Source of the DNA: Volvox africanus
Taxonomy: Eukaryota > Chlorophyta > Chlorophyceae > Chlamydomonadales > Volvocaceae
NCBI GenBank assembly: GCA_030268105.1
Contig: BSDZ01000005.1
Coordinates: forward strand, 1,550,001 to 1,614,000
Reading direction: 5' to 3'
DNA: 64,000 bases
Shown: in pieces, positions 1 through 12,200 of the stretch
How the letters are laid out: each line of letters opens with the position of its first letter
Position numbering within the stretch: position 1 is the first letter of the stretch
Program-made: the position numbers and the translations under genes
Notes under the pieces: generated by a model
Database searches by the model: none
Told to the model about the DNA's origin: nothing
What the model saw: the letters and a program-made list of their open reading frames with translations, nothing else

Positions 1-1
1 A

Positions 2-904
2 GACAAAAGGTGACCTGTGTATGACCATGCGATTAATAAAGTGAAGAATGATGTAATCGAGATTGAACATATAATGGAAGATGCATTCAAGGGAAATTTT
101 AAGGGGGATGGGATGTACCGATCTTCCAAATGGGAGTGACGGAGAGGGAGAGGGAGAGGGAGAGGGAGAGGGAGAGGGAGAGGGAGAGGGAGAGGGAGAG
201 GGAGAGGGAGAGGGAGAGGGAGAGGGAGAGGGAGAGGGAGAGGGAGAGGGAGAGGGAGAGAGGCAGTGGTTGCACAAAGGGATATCAAACCCGGTAATTT
301 CCAATCCGCTCAGCAGCTCCCATTTACCTGGGACGGATCCCGCTGGAGCTTGGATGCCACGGCTCCTGAATAACCCCGCAGTTAGTGGGCCCAGGCAATG
401 AGGATTGATGGATGCTCTCGATAGCGCAGCGTATTGCGGGCATGGAGACTCCAGGCGCTGCGCTTGAGCTTGCGATGGCTGCAGGGCTTGTGTCAGGGCG
501 ATGAGCGGCTGTCGATCTACAAGTCCCTGGACCGTGCTGTTGGGGATTACTTCTACTTCTGCTGCTGAGTCTGAGTCTTTTGTGCTGACCATAATTCGCA
601 TGCGTTGAGCGTGCAGGGACTGCTGTGATGAACAAGGGGGTTGTTGCTGCTGTGGCAAGATGGGTTGCTGACACGTCGGCTGTATGAGCACCTGTTGCGA
701 TGGATGCAAATGCGGATTAGGCTCAGAGTTGGGGTCTGGATTCGCCGCGGGCGGGGAGCTGTTCAGTTGGCGCGATAGCTCCTCATGCTGTGAAGAATTG
801 GGGGCCGCAGGGACCCTGGGCTCCTTTAAATTTATTGTTTGTTGTTTCATTGCTAAGAATGCGGCAATAGCGTCCCGCTCAGCTGCTGCTGTTGGAGGCA
901 ACAT
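2..904 (-). CDS. Gln/Pro-rich open frame at window edge, possible exon
   Basis: On the minus strand an ATG at 904-902 opens a 301-codon frame that stays open to the window edge; an in-frame stop (926-928) lies just upstream. The first ~190 residues are Gln/Pro/Ser-rich, followed by a long Ser-Pro dipeptide run encoded by the hexanucleotide repeat at 141-261. The residues after that run look non-coding in character. A consensus donor (AG|GTAAAT) after the GSVP residues, near 330, could end a real exon earlier. Positions 1-42 are nearly identical to 15081-15122, and in the second copy the next in-frame codon is TAG, so the frame probably ends just outside the window. The whole segment is absent from copy 2. 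No family is recognised; it could be a terminal exon, a retroelement gag-like fragment or a chance open frame. Confidence 0.25.
   Translation of the reverse strand, partial: MLPPTAAAERDAIAAFLAMKQQTINLKEPRVPAAPNSSQHEELSRQLNSSPPAANPDPNSEPNPHLHPSQQVLIQPTCQQPILPQQQQPPCSSQQSLHAQRMRIMVSTKDSDSAAEVEVIPNSTVQGLVDRQPLIALTQALQPSQAQAQRLESPCPQYAALSRASINPHCLGPLTAGLFRSRGIQAPAGSVPGKWELLSGLEITGFDIPLCNHCLSPSPSPSPSPSPSPSPSPSPSPSPSPSPSPSPSPSPSPSPSLPFGRSVHPIPLKISLECIFHYMFNLDYIILHFINRMVIHRSPFV
141..261. repeat. (GGAGAG)n hexanucleotide microsatellite
   Basis: About 20 near-perfect copies of GGAGAG/GAGGGA. Read on the minus strand in the open frame above it gives Ser-Pro repeats; on the plus strand it gives Gly-Glu repeats. 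The period keeps both frames open, so open frames across it are weak evidence of coding. Confidence 0.95.
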
Positions 905-1127
905 CTTAGCGATACGCGATATCCTTCAAATAAGCTTCTCGAGTCACGAGAAAAGCAATTCTGACAATATCCAATGGGTAATTGCGCTGAATTTAGCTAT
1001 CATTTTATGTAATAGTTATAGTCCAGTGATGGAACGAAGGACTCGGTGTTCAGGTTGACAACAGTTTGATTGCAAGCAACTCCATAACATATGGAATATG
1101 GAGTACAAATGTCTGGCATGTAGAGGA

Positions 1128-3288
1128 GTACATACTTTAAAACTCCTGCTAAGTAATACTCATAGCAGAAAAACTCATAAGCCACACTCTCGCCAGCTGC
1201 TGTGTTGTACTGGCACTTAAATTTTGAGTTCTGGCCACTATACCGGCAAACAATACCCTCACTGAAAGCAACTATCTACGTCTCCATTTAGCTTTGTTTC
1301 GAACTGTGGATCAGATGCCTTAACAATCCTGAATTCAGACTCCCCGGCGTTGTCCACATCCCTTGTCGACAGTTCCACCAGCTGCTGGGACCGCAGCCTA
1401 AGCTCCACGCTCCGCCGCTTCTCCGTCTATTCGGCCACAGGACGTCGCCTGTGAGCCTAACACAGCAGACATGTAGCGGTTCTGACATACTTGCCGGCCC
1501 TTTGGGCTTCACTATGACGGAGGGTCTACCGAAGCCCGGAATACCATAGGAAAGTTGCACATAATACTACGTTCCATTATCGTATATGCTTTGATCTTTC
1601 CCAATTACCTCCTGGATAACCCCGCACGGTGCGGGCGTGGGACTGATAAGTGATGAAAAGTGATACACATTTTGAAGCTGTAAAGAGCACGGGGAGATGT
1701 GAACCGTACGAACACATCACACAAATGCACGCATTGGGGCCTCATCACCGAATGAAAAGTAGGGAAGACCGGCCTGAACTCCACCTAAATGCAGAGGATT
1801 ACCCGGTTTCACGGATTGTGACGCTGATTGTGACGGCCTGCTGATTACTGTGACACGGTGACAAGGGTTTGTGGGCCGGGACCAGCCGCCCCTGGATCTT
1901 CGTCGTCCTAGTTAGTCCCATGGGTCGTTCGCCATCCAAATAATGAACGCAATAGGAGACAATGCATTATAGGTGATCCATCCGTGATCAACCCTAGCCA
2001 TCCAGGTAAAGACCCTCAATAATATCCCTTATGACAGACGCTATGTAAGGGCATAGAGACGGGAGAGGATTCAGACACGTATAACACGTAGTAGGAGACG
2101 ACATGCATCTTCTCATCCGTCATACCCGGTACCGTTTATAGCTACGTCCGTTTCACCTGCCTTCTTATCCGCCTTGCTTCTGGCTATCCGGCTTCTTGGG
2201 TAGTGACTAGTGCGTAGGAAGGCGGCGGACCATCCACAGGCATCAGAGGGGATGGGGGGGCGTATGGCAGCTTTGTAGCTAGTGATAATTCTGATCCGTG
2301 ACGTTGATGTCATCCGCTACGGCCGTCTCGAAACAAGGATATTGAGATACCGCATCCATCCCTATGCATAACACGCACGCGGAGATATGCCCCAACGCAC
2401 TCTCCTTTGATGTAGAGAGTTGTAAGAGCATGATTTCCGTATCACCGCGTGTACCCACCCACCCGTCTTCTTTCCAATGGCGCGTACTTGCACGAAGGAC
2501 AACTACAATCCAGTGCGTGGGCCGGGGTTCCAGGGTGGGGTGAGATTGGAAAGGGTGGTCATCATAGACAGAATGCAATACGTAACGATAGCGGTTGTGA
2601 AGGGGTGAGCTGGCAATTGCCAATTGCTCCCGAAGAGATCCGGGTCCTGATTTAGATCCAGGATAGGTTCCCATCTACCTCTGTGTAAGCGTGCAATTAC
2701 ACAAGCCCTGCTTTGATCTGCCATGTTTTGGTTCTGCACCTCTCTCACTGTGAAGCACGACTCGTACCACCCGTCCCCGCACCTGAACTCCCCGATCCCG
2801 ACATCATTTATACTAATTGGTTTGCTCTGTTCCTAAGCCCGTAATGCAATAATTTGATGTCTGCGGCTGGGTTGATACCGTACGGCATCGGTCTTTCCAT
2901 CCGTATTGGGTTCCTCCCTACTGCCGTGGTGAGTAGGGATGAATGATTTGCATATTTATAATGCGCTTGGGGTTTTTGGGAGTCCGTTGCGCAGAGGCAG
3001 GATCCACCCGTACCCTGTTTGAAGGGCAGGAGGGAGCTGAAGCATCCAGACAGCTAAACATCACGCGTCCCTTATTGCTGACGCATACTTCATAATGTAT
3101 ATTCCAAATTATCTGCATCATAAGGTTGTATCAAATTAATATGCTCTAAGTGAATTGTGGGACATCTTAAGCCCACAAGGAAAAATCTCCAAGCGTTGCT
3201 ATTCCAGGAAAATACATCGACATGGACCAGGTGTGTCCATGTTTGCTTCGCAAGTTTTGCTGCGCAGCGTTTGGAGGCTTCAGAAACC
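1128..3288. other. 5' flank of TACC-like gene copy 1, no gene seen
   Basis: About 2.2 kb upstream of the first proposed coding exon. Short open frames on both strands have no recognisable content and no consistent splice-phase chain. The region presumably holds the promoter, 5' UTR and possibly small upstream exons. It is duplicated at 15121-17281 with essentially no change. Confidence 0.5.
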
Positions 3289-6200
3289 ATGCTCGCGGGT
3301 GCGCAGGACCGTCTCGAGTATGCAGAAGCAAACCAAGGTGGAAAAAGGCGAAGCTCTCTGGGTGCTCTTAGCAAATCCAAGCCAGTCGCAAAGTTCAAGA
3401 CTATGTTTGAAGCAAAAGGTAAAGTAACATGTTTCAAGGCCATGTTTCCTGAGGCCAATTGCCATCTTAACAGCTTCTTGGCGCTGAAAGGCAAAGAGTC
3501 CATCATCATGCACTGGACGCTATGCAGGCCCAGTCCCCAAAATCAAGGATTCTGGGCTTCTTGGGAAGCTTAAGCCCCTATCTGCCAGCCTTGACACCGG
3601 CTCCTTTGCTACGGCTCTGTCTGGATCCATGGCTTCACTAAAAATGTCGATCGGTGGACCTCTTCAGCAGTCTCCGCCCACACCTATAGTGCCTCTGTCC
3701 GGCTTGCCCCAGCAGGCCCCAGCGGAGCCGGATGTGTTACGGCACCCAAGTCCTTTGCGCAGTGTTGAAGACCTGCGGTTGAGCTCGCCTGTGTACCAGG
3801 AGTCATTTGCACACGGTAGCGACGCCGATGCCAGGAAGTCACCCGGCTCGGCTGGCTTCTTAAAGCGCATGAGCAGCAGCCTTAAGAGAGCCCTGACGCC
3901 TAAGTCCTCGACCGGGAAGCAGAAGGCCGATGGTTTCAGCCCTAGCTACGCCGGAAGCGACGCGAGCAACTTGTCTCCACGCCCATCTGCCCAACTGCTG
4001 ATGACTCCCAGCAGTCAGCCGTCTTCCACCTCGTTGGATCTCAACTGCCGCAGCGACCAAACACAGCCCCCAGCGGCAATATCACCTTCGGCATTGATGG
4101 GTTACGACGTTCACATTGCGCGTGACTGTCCGGAATGGGCCCGGTCTTGTGAGGGTGGTGTGGACAGCACATTCCGGCCCATTTCGCGTCCTCCCCGATC
4201 ACCATGCATGGCGCATCCGCCAAGTGGGTCTGTTCCAGATGTCGTTTCCGCACAACATGAAGCGTCCCTGCCGATTATGCCTCGAGACGTCAGCCCGCGC
4301 CCTCCTCTACCGGCCAGCCCTGATCAGAGCCAAGTCTGCAACGGCATCGCCCTGGCCCCAGGAGCACTGACGGTGGCAGAGGGAAAATTCGTGAGTGCGG
4401 ATGGCAAGGGGCCTGCAGTTGTCCCTTCCACCCATGATGTGACGCCTGACGACAGGTTTGCCGCGTCTCTGACGGCCATCCCAACAGTACCAGATTGCAC
4501 CGATGGACCACATGCAAGCCCGCCAATGCGAGAGGTCAACATGGACGCAGTACTTTTTTCGTCGCTTCAGTCTGCGTCAAATCCCGGTACAGATGCTTGT
4601 AATATTTTGGCTGACCTTCACGCAGATGAGCTAGTGTTCCCAAGCTTGCTGTCTTCGGGTTCGTATGGCCTTGCGATCCGCACCTTAGAAGCCGTTGCAT
4701 CGCAGGGTTCTGACGGCCCCTGCTCCCAAAGTGATAAATCAGCGGACGTGAACATGGGTACATGTACTTCGGAAGTGCCTATCGAGGAGCCACAGGTTGC
4801 AGTGCCCAGCAGCGAGGAAATGCCCATCGCTATGCCTGCAGCCACGGACACAGAGCCAACCGCTTCGTCAATGGATGTGGATAGCACCACGCAGCAGGAG
4901 CCTGTTCTCAAGCAGCCCGTGCCCCTCGCGATTCGCCGCGGCTTTGGTGCCGCACGTTCTTTCAACTTGGACCTCAGCGGAGCTGTTAACAACAGTCAAG
5001 GTAGCCCTGACAACGCAACCCCAACGGGTGAGGGAAATTCCCTGCCGGACAGCTGCATTGTCGGTCTGACCCCTGTACGACCTGACACTGCCGCCATATG
5101 CTCGATGAACGTTATTATTCCCAGCCTGAGCACCGTTGCTGAGGGCTCGCCAGAAGCGTCACCTCCTGCAGCGGACCTGCCGACTATGGAGTTGGAAAAC
5201 AACTTCCGCCAAGCTCATATTGCACACGATATGGATGTAGCGCACGGCCCAAGCGGTACAATCATCGGTCATGAGGAGCTAGACCCCTACGACAACGTGC
5301 CGCCGAGTGTTATCGGCGATGTTCCTGTTTTGCCTGAGGAACACCGGGCGCGCGAAAGACCTGCGACACAGTCCCTGCTGCCCTTAGAAGCCGTTGCATC
5401 GCAGGGTTCTGACGGCCCCTGCTCCCAAAGTGATAAATCAGCGGACGTGAACATGGGTACATGTACTTCGGAAGTGCCTATCGAGGAGCCACAGGTTGCA
5501 GTGCCCAGCAGCGAGGAAATGCCCATCGCTATGCCTGCAGCCACGGACACAGAGCCAACCGCTTCGTCAATGGATGTGGATAGCACCACGCAGCAGGAGC
5601 CTGTTCTCAAGCAGCCCGTGCCCCTCGCGATTCGCCGCGGCTTTGGTGCCGCACGTTCTTTCAACTTGGACCTCAGCGGAGCTGTTAACAACAGTCAAGG
5701 TAGCCCTGACAACGCAACCCCAACGGGTGAGGGAAATTCCCTGCCGGACAGCTGCATTGTCGGTCTGACCCCTGTACGACCTGACACTGCCGCCATATGC
5801 TCGATGAACGTTATTACTCCCAGCCTGAGCACCGTTGCTGAGGGCTCGCCAGAAGCGTCACCTCCTGCAGCGGACCTGCCGACTATGGAGTTGGAAAACA
5901 ACTTCCGCCAAGCTCATATAGCACACGATATGGATGTAGCGTACGGCCCAAGCGGTACAATCATCGGTCATGAGGAGCTAGACCCCTACGACAACGTGCC
6001 GCCGAGTGTTATCGGCGATGTTCCTGTTTTGCCTGAGGAACACCGGGCGCGCGAAAGACCTGCGACACAGTCCCTGCTGCCCTTAGAAGCCGTTGCATCG
6101 CAGGGTTCTGACGGCCCCTGCTCCCAAAGTGATAAATCAGCGGACGTGAACATGGGTACATGTACTTCGGAAGTGCCTATCGAGGAGCCACAGGTTGCAG

Positions 6201-9200
6201 TGCCCAGCAGCGAGGAAATGCCCATCGCTATGCCTGCAGCCACGGACACAGAGCCAACCGCTTCGTCAATGGATGTGGATAGCACCACGCAGCAGGAGCC
6301 TGTTCTCAAGCAGCCCGTGCCCCTCGCGATTCGCCGCGGCTTTGGTGCCGCACGTTCTTTCAACTTGGACCTCAGCGGAGCTGTTAACAACAGTCAAGGT
6401 AGCCCTGACAACGCAACCCCAACGGGTGAGGGAAATTCCCTGCCGGACAGCTGCATTGTCGGTCTGACCCCTGTACGACCTGACACTGCCGCCATATGCT
6501 CGATGAACGTTATTACTCCCAGCCTGAGCACCGTTGCTGAGGGCTCGCCAGAAGCGTCACCTCCTGCAGCGGACCTGCCGACTATGGAGTTGGAAAACAA
6601 CTTCCGCCAAGCTCATATTGCACACGATATGGATGTAGCGTACGGCCCAAGCGGTACAATCATCGGTCATGAGGAGCTAGACCCCTACGACAACGTGCCG
6701 CCGAGTGTTATCGGCGATGTTCCTGTTTTGCCTGAGGAACACCGGGCGCGCGAAAGACCTGCGACACAGTCCCTGCTGCCCTTAGAAGCCGTTGCATCGC
6801 AGGGTTCTGACGGCCCCTGCTCCCAAAGTGATAAATCAGCGGACGTGAACATGGGTACATGTACTTCGGAAGTGCCTATCGAGGAGCCACAGGTTGCAGT
6901 GCCCAGCAGCGAGGAAATGCCCATCGCTATGCCTGCAGCCACGGACACAGAGCCAACCGCTTCGTCAATGGATGTGGATAGCACCACGCAGCAGGAGCCT
7001 GTTCTCAAGCAGCCCGTGCCCCTCGCGATTCGCCGCGGCTTTGGTGCCGCACGTTCTTTCAACTTGGACCTCAGCGGAGCTGTTAACAACAGTCAAGGTA
7101 GCCCTGACAACGCAACCCCAACGGGTGAGGGAAATTCCCTGCCGGACAGCTGCATTGTCGGTCTGACCCCTGTACGACCTGACACTGCCGCCATATGCTC
7201 GATGAACGTTATTACTCCCAGCCTGAGCACCGTTGCTGAGGGCTCGCCAGAAGCGTCACCTCCTGCAGCGGACCTGCCGACTATGGAGTTGGAAAACAAC
7301 TTCCGCCAAGCTCATATTGCACACGATATGGATGTAGCGCACGGCCCAAGCGGTACAATCATCGGTCATGAGGAGCTAGACCCCTACGACAATGTGCCGC
7401 CGAGTGTTATCGGCGATGTTCCTGTTTTGCCTGAGGAACACCGGGCGCGCGAAAGACCTGCGACACAGTCCCTGCTGCCCTTCCTCGTTCTTCCAGACAC
7501 TGTTGACCCAGTGGTAGTTGGCACTGACATGGATTGCGCAGATCATGGCCCAAGCGCAGTTAGCACAACTGATGTGCCGCAGCAGCCTGGCCTCTCGTAT
7601 TTGCCAGTAGCCACCCCTGATGGAGTGGCGAAGCCGGTTGCGGACCTGTCTGCAGCCAGCGTCCAGGTTCTGTCTGACATAGAGGCCGATAACGCCTGTT
7701 CAGCTGAGGCTGTGAGCAGCGCTTCCACGAGTCCTGCCCAGCACGTTGGCGCATCCATGCTGCAGGAAGTGGGTGATAGCCCCAGCGAGTTGAAGGCTGC
7801 TGGCCAGGGTGCTGATCCGCCATTATCAAGGGGCAGATCTTGCATCTCAGGGCAGAATGCTTGCACCAACGCCAGTGATGTCAGTAAGGTCCAGCTACAG
7901 GGACTCCATTTAAAGGCTGGCGATGAGCCGTTGGCTCTGAGGCCGAGAATTGCCAGCAGCCCCAGGGGCTGCCATGCACAAGACGACACTCTGAGTGCGG
8001 CCGGCAGCGAAGCCTCTGATATTTGCATCCAGCAAAGCTTGACACAGGAGCTACCAACACAGGGTGTTGTGGTCAAGGCCGATGCGTTCAACACCGAAGA
8101 ATTGCCTAATGGGCCTTGTTCCGCAACTTGGGAGGCCGTAGCAGGCACAGGAGCCTTCGGAGGGCAACATGAGCTCCCGGAGGCAGATGTGGTGGACGCG
8201 CCGCGAGATTTCGGCGCCTACATGCCTGCCCCACCCTTAAGGACTGGACGCGACTTTGGAGAGGGTGAAAAGACGATAGTGCCGGGTGTTCAGATGGACG
8301 ACAGTGTCACTCCTCATGTCCTTGACAGCACTCTGGCAGCAGAGACCACTTGGGCAGAGAGCATTGACCCCAATGTCGGTGAGCATTCGCAGGCTAAGCC
8401 AGAGATGCACACTGTGTGTCACGCAGCTCCTGTGGAGGTTGCAGCCACAGTCAACGTCCTACCTGACATCCCGGTTTATCCCGGCTTGCAGCCCATGGAC
8501 ACCGACGCGGACCTTATGGATCTGGACAGCTCTGGGGGGGTTACGCAACTGCGAAGTGCTCCGGCAAGCCCCGGCGACACGGTAGACGTGGTGGACGTCA
8601 ACCCTGCATGCAAGTTGGACCCGAAATCGGTGGAGGTACCCGTGAGCCAGCTGCTGGAATTGCCACAGCCTTCCACTTCCGAAGTTGCTAAGCCGCATCA
8701 GTCATCCATGGCTCCTCCTATTGGCTTCCCGTCTGTTGCTGAGGCCCCGGTCGACTCGCACGCAGGGTCATTTTCAGAGTCAGTGGACCTCGGCTCTGTC
8801 ACTGGAGCCGCCGCAGTTACCGATATGGGTTTCGTCACCGCAGCCACTGCACCTACACATACACTTCAGTCGCCTGTAGGAGTTCAGGTCATTGCACCAC
8901 AATCCGGGGCTGTTCAACTTGTAACAGCGCAGCTAGATAATCAGGAAGACGATCCGATGATGGTTAGTCCGATGCCACAGCGCTGGAGCACGTTGTTGAC
9001 GCCGGTTCTGCCCGTGGGTTCAGAACAGATCATGCCACAGGCGTTCACAGATTTCGGTGGGATAGATGCTGCAGCGTCTATGAGCAAGATGCCTGATCCT
9101 GCGACGGTGAATAGTCCTGATACCTCCAGGTTCAGCGTGCGCGCCTTCCAGCTCCACGAATTTCAGCTCCATGTTGAGCCAGCCATCCGTGTGCAGGCGC

Positions 9201-12200
9201 AGGCATATGCAGAGATGCCTGTGCAGGACAAGATGACGCAGCATAGTGAACAGGGGTCCATCGAAACCCCAGATGCACTTGCGCCTCCCCTGCAGAGCAT
9301 TTCGTCTGTTACTGACAGTATGAATATTGGGACGGTCACGCATGTCTCGATAGTGTACGGCCCTGTGGACGGAAGCAACGTCACTAGCACGGGGGATGAT
9401 GTTGAATCGGCTGTTAGGCTGCCCACTGGTGTGCCAACTCTTGACCTGATCGCCTCCGTCCCCAGCGTGGCAGCCCCACCACCTCTTCCTGAGGGCGATG
9501 ATGTGCCCATGGCCGACTCCCTGGAGGCCATTGAGGCCCTCTGGGGTAATGATAATTTGCTAGAGGAGCCTGGGAGCGCTACCGCCGAAGGCTTAATGCC
9601 GCAGGTAAGCGCCGGTACTACGTGGATTCCTCGTTCCACTTGAAGCGGTTCAACAGCATACGTGCGAGGTGGTCATTCTCCAATGGAGCCTGGTCCTTCT
9701 CCTTCTCCCTTGCAGATCGCTTCGTCGCCCGTTAGTACATCAAAGCAGGCGGAATCGCACGTTTTATCTCAGTCTGGGCGTAAGGTCGCCCCTGGCGTGG
9801 TCCTCCAGGTGCGCTTTGTCCAGTCCAGCTTGGTTTTTGTGATGTGCAAGTAGGGGATTACCGGGGATCGCAGCTTGCTCCTAAACGTCTCGGAACTGCA
9901 CAGTTTGTTGTGGGGTTACTGCCTGACACTGCACCCTGCGAGTGTTTACTTGCATGGAGCATCACGAGCTGCATGGTTTTAACCAACTCATGTTGGCTTG
10001 TTTCTGGATTGCAGGTCGAGCGTGAATCACTTGACCTCTTCTCCCTGCGCAACTCATGTGCATCACGGGTCAGCGACAGTCTGATGGTGGAATCCCTTGA
10101 GAGCTTTGAAAGCATGGGCCTCTGTGTGAAGGGCCGTGGAATGGGTTTCGTCCCCATGGCCCCTCTCAAGGAAGGAGATGAGGATGCAGCGGTGGCGGGC
10201 CGCACGAGTGGCTCCGATGGCGGATCTGGGGCAACTTCGGCAGGCCCTCCGTCGCCAAACGTAACCTTTCCTGTCAACACCAGCGGATCACCAGATTCCC
10301 AGGAGACGCCTGGCATAAATACAGTCAGCATTCCAGCGAATAAGCCAGCTGCATGCAGTTTGGGAAGGCGCGATGGTGTCTCAGCAGCAGCAGCCGGCGG
10401 CATGGTCAAGGCGCCAGGGTCAGCCTCCAAGGCGGCAACACCAGCAGGTGCTGCTCGAGCCAACGCCACGCCATCCACAGCGCTCAAGGCTTTGGGGGCC
10501 GCCAACGCGGCAGGTGCAAGTGCATCCAAAGCGTGCGTGTCCAAGCGCTTTCTCCCCGTCGCAGTGCCTCAACCGAGACAGGTTTCGACGCCGGGGCAAC
10601 AGGTCGCCGTGCCATCCGGACCATCGCCAGGGAGCCGGCTGCCTGGATTTGCGGCCACGCCGGCAGCAGGCGCCAACCGTGCACCTGCACCCACGCCGGG
10701 GTTCAAGCCACCAATGCCATCTGCATCTGCAGGTGCAGCGCCCGCCGCAGTGCCGGGGCGTCCGGGTGTCACACCCCAAGGTGGAGCGATCAGTTCGGGT
10801 AAAGGGCAGAATCCAGTATCTGGCATCTGTCCACCGGGGCTGCTGCTTGTGCATCAACCAGCGGCGATGGCGAGTCCTGAGGGTGGGCTGTTCGATACGC
10901 CTGTCATTTCCCACGCCGCTCCAGTGCCGCTGGCGGATACACCCTTTCCAGGTGCTTTAGTATGTATGCTTAAGTTGTTTGTTTTTGTGGCATACTATAT
11001 GTAACCTCGCTTAGCTTGGTCCCTGGCGTACAAAGTTTTGAATCCCATGTTTGCACAAATGCCCCAGTTGTTCTTTCAGTGGTCCCGGCAAACGAATGCA
11101 AATGTGTTTGCATGTGCAGCCTCCGACTTCGACCTGGACACAGTTGACATTTCGGCTGAGGCATCTAAGGCGATAGCGCTGCTAGGAGGGCGGGACACGA
11201 GCACTGCTGGTGCAGCGGCACAGCATGCAACGCCGGGTAAGTTCAATTCAGGTTAAGCGAAAAACTGAGCTGTCTCTCACACATCTTTATCAACGCTTGT
11301 CAACTGAGTAACTAACGACTCGCAGTATTCTTGTGCAGAACTTGAGGCTATCCGGGGTGCCGCTGTCGCCTGCACGCCAACAATGTGCGTGTTCGAGACG
11401 CACGTGCAGCTGCTCACTAGCAAGCTGGCTGAGGCAGAGGATAACATTAACCAGCTGCAGGTTTGTCAGGATTGGAATAGAAGCTTTGTTTGTACGTGCA
11501 CGGACCCATGCTGTGGTGCCCGTGGTGGGGCTGGTTGTGCTCATGCAGTGTTCACCCACTCGATTTGCGATATTTTCGTCTGGCTATGTGCTGTCCTTTT
11601 GCAATCACAGAACGCGAACGCGATGCTTCGAGATCAGCTGTCAACGCTGCAATTCAAACTCAGCATGACGGTAAGTGATGCACAATTCGTAGGTTGTAGA
11701 TATAACTCATTCCTAGGGGTTTCTTTCCCGCCTTTCTGCCAAGACAAGCATGCCTAGTTATATAATATATCCTGACGAAATGCCTTTGATGGACATCTAA
11801 TCCTGCAGAATGACCTGGACATGGAGCGTGACGCCCGCGAGTACCTGGAGCATGAGCTGTCCACACTGCGACAACAAGCCGTTGTTCTGGAGGCTGATGT
11901 GAGAGCCGCGCACGCCAAGATAAAGCGCCACGAGCAGGCAGCTGTAGAGACGTTAGCAGCTCAGCAAAGCAAGGAGGTGGAATGGGCACGGAAGGAGGTT
12001 GAAATGGAGCAGCGGATGCAGCAGGTATGTTTTTACGTCTCCTACAACTTGGCTAGGGTTTCCTGGAAATGTCTAGCGTCCTTTTGTTAAGTGTTTGGCC
12101 ACTGAGAGCCCCACACATCATGATTCGTTCTTGCAGATGGCGTCCGAAGTTGAAGCAGCACGCAGCTTTACCCAGCAGGTGGATGCGCGCATTGCTGCAG

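Noticed and set aside
4685..7480. Tandem repeats considered as a CRISPR or satellite array
   Set aside because: Units are 699 bp, contiguous without spacers, and keep one reading frame; they are protein-coding repeats.
7543..8148. Antisense 201-codon open frame inside the TACC-like exon (and its copies at 5287-7089, 19439-20044, 9858-10544)
   Set aside because: Mirror frames of a long, biased coding exon; they repeat exactly with the sense repeats and have no independent splice or domain evidence.
9844..10014. First part of the open frame leading into TACC-like exon 4
   Set aside because: Begins without ATG and lies upstream of a strong acceptor at 10014/10015; it is intron sequence.
10353..10960. 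Overlapping plus-strand frames of 149 and 195 codons within exon 4
   Set aside because: Out of frame with the spliced model, Arg/Gln-rich as expected from shifted Ala/Pro-rich codons, and identical in copy 2.
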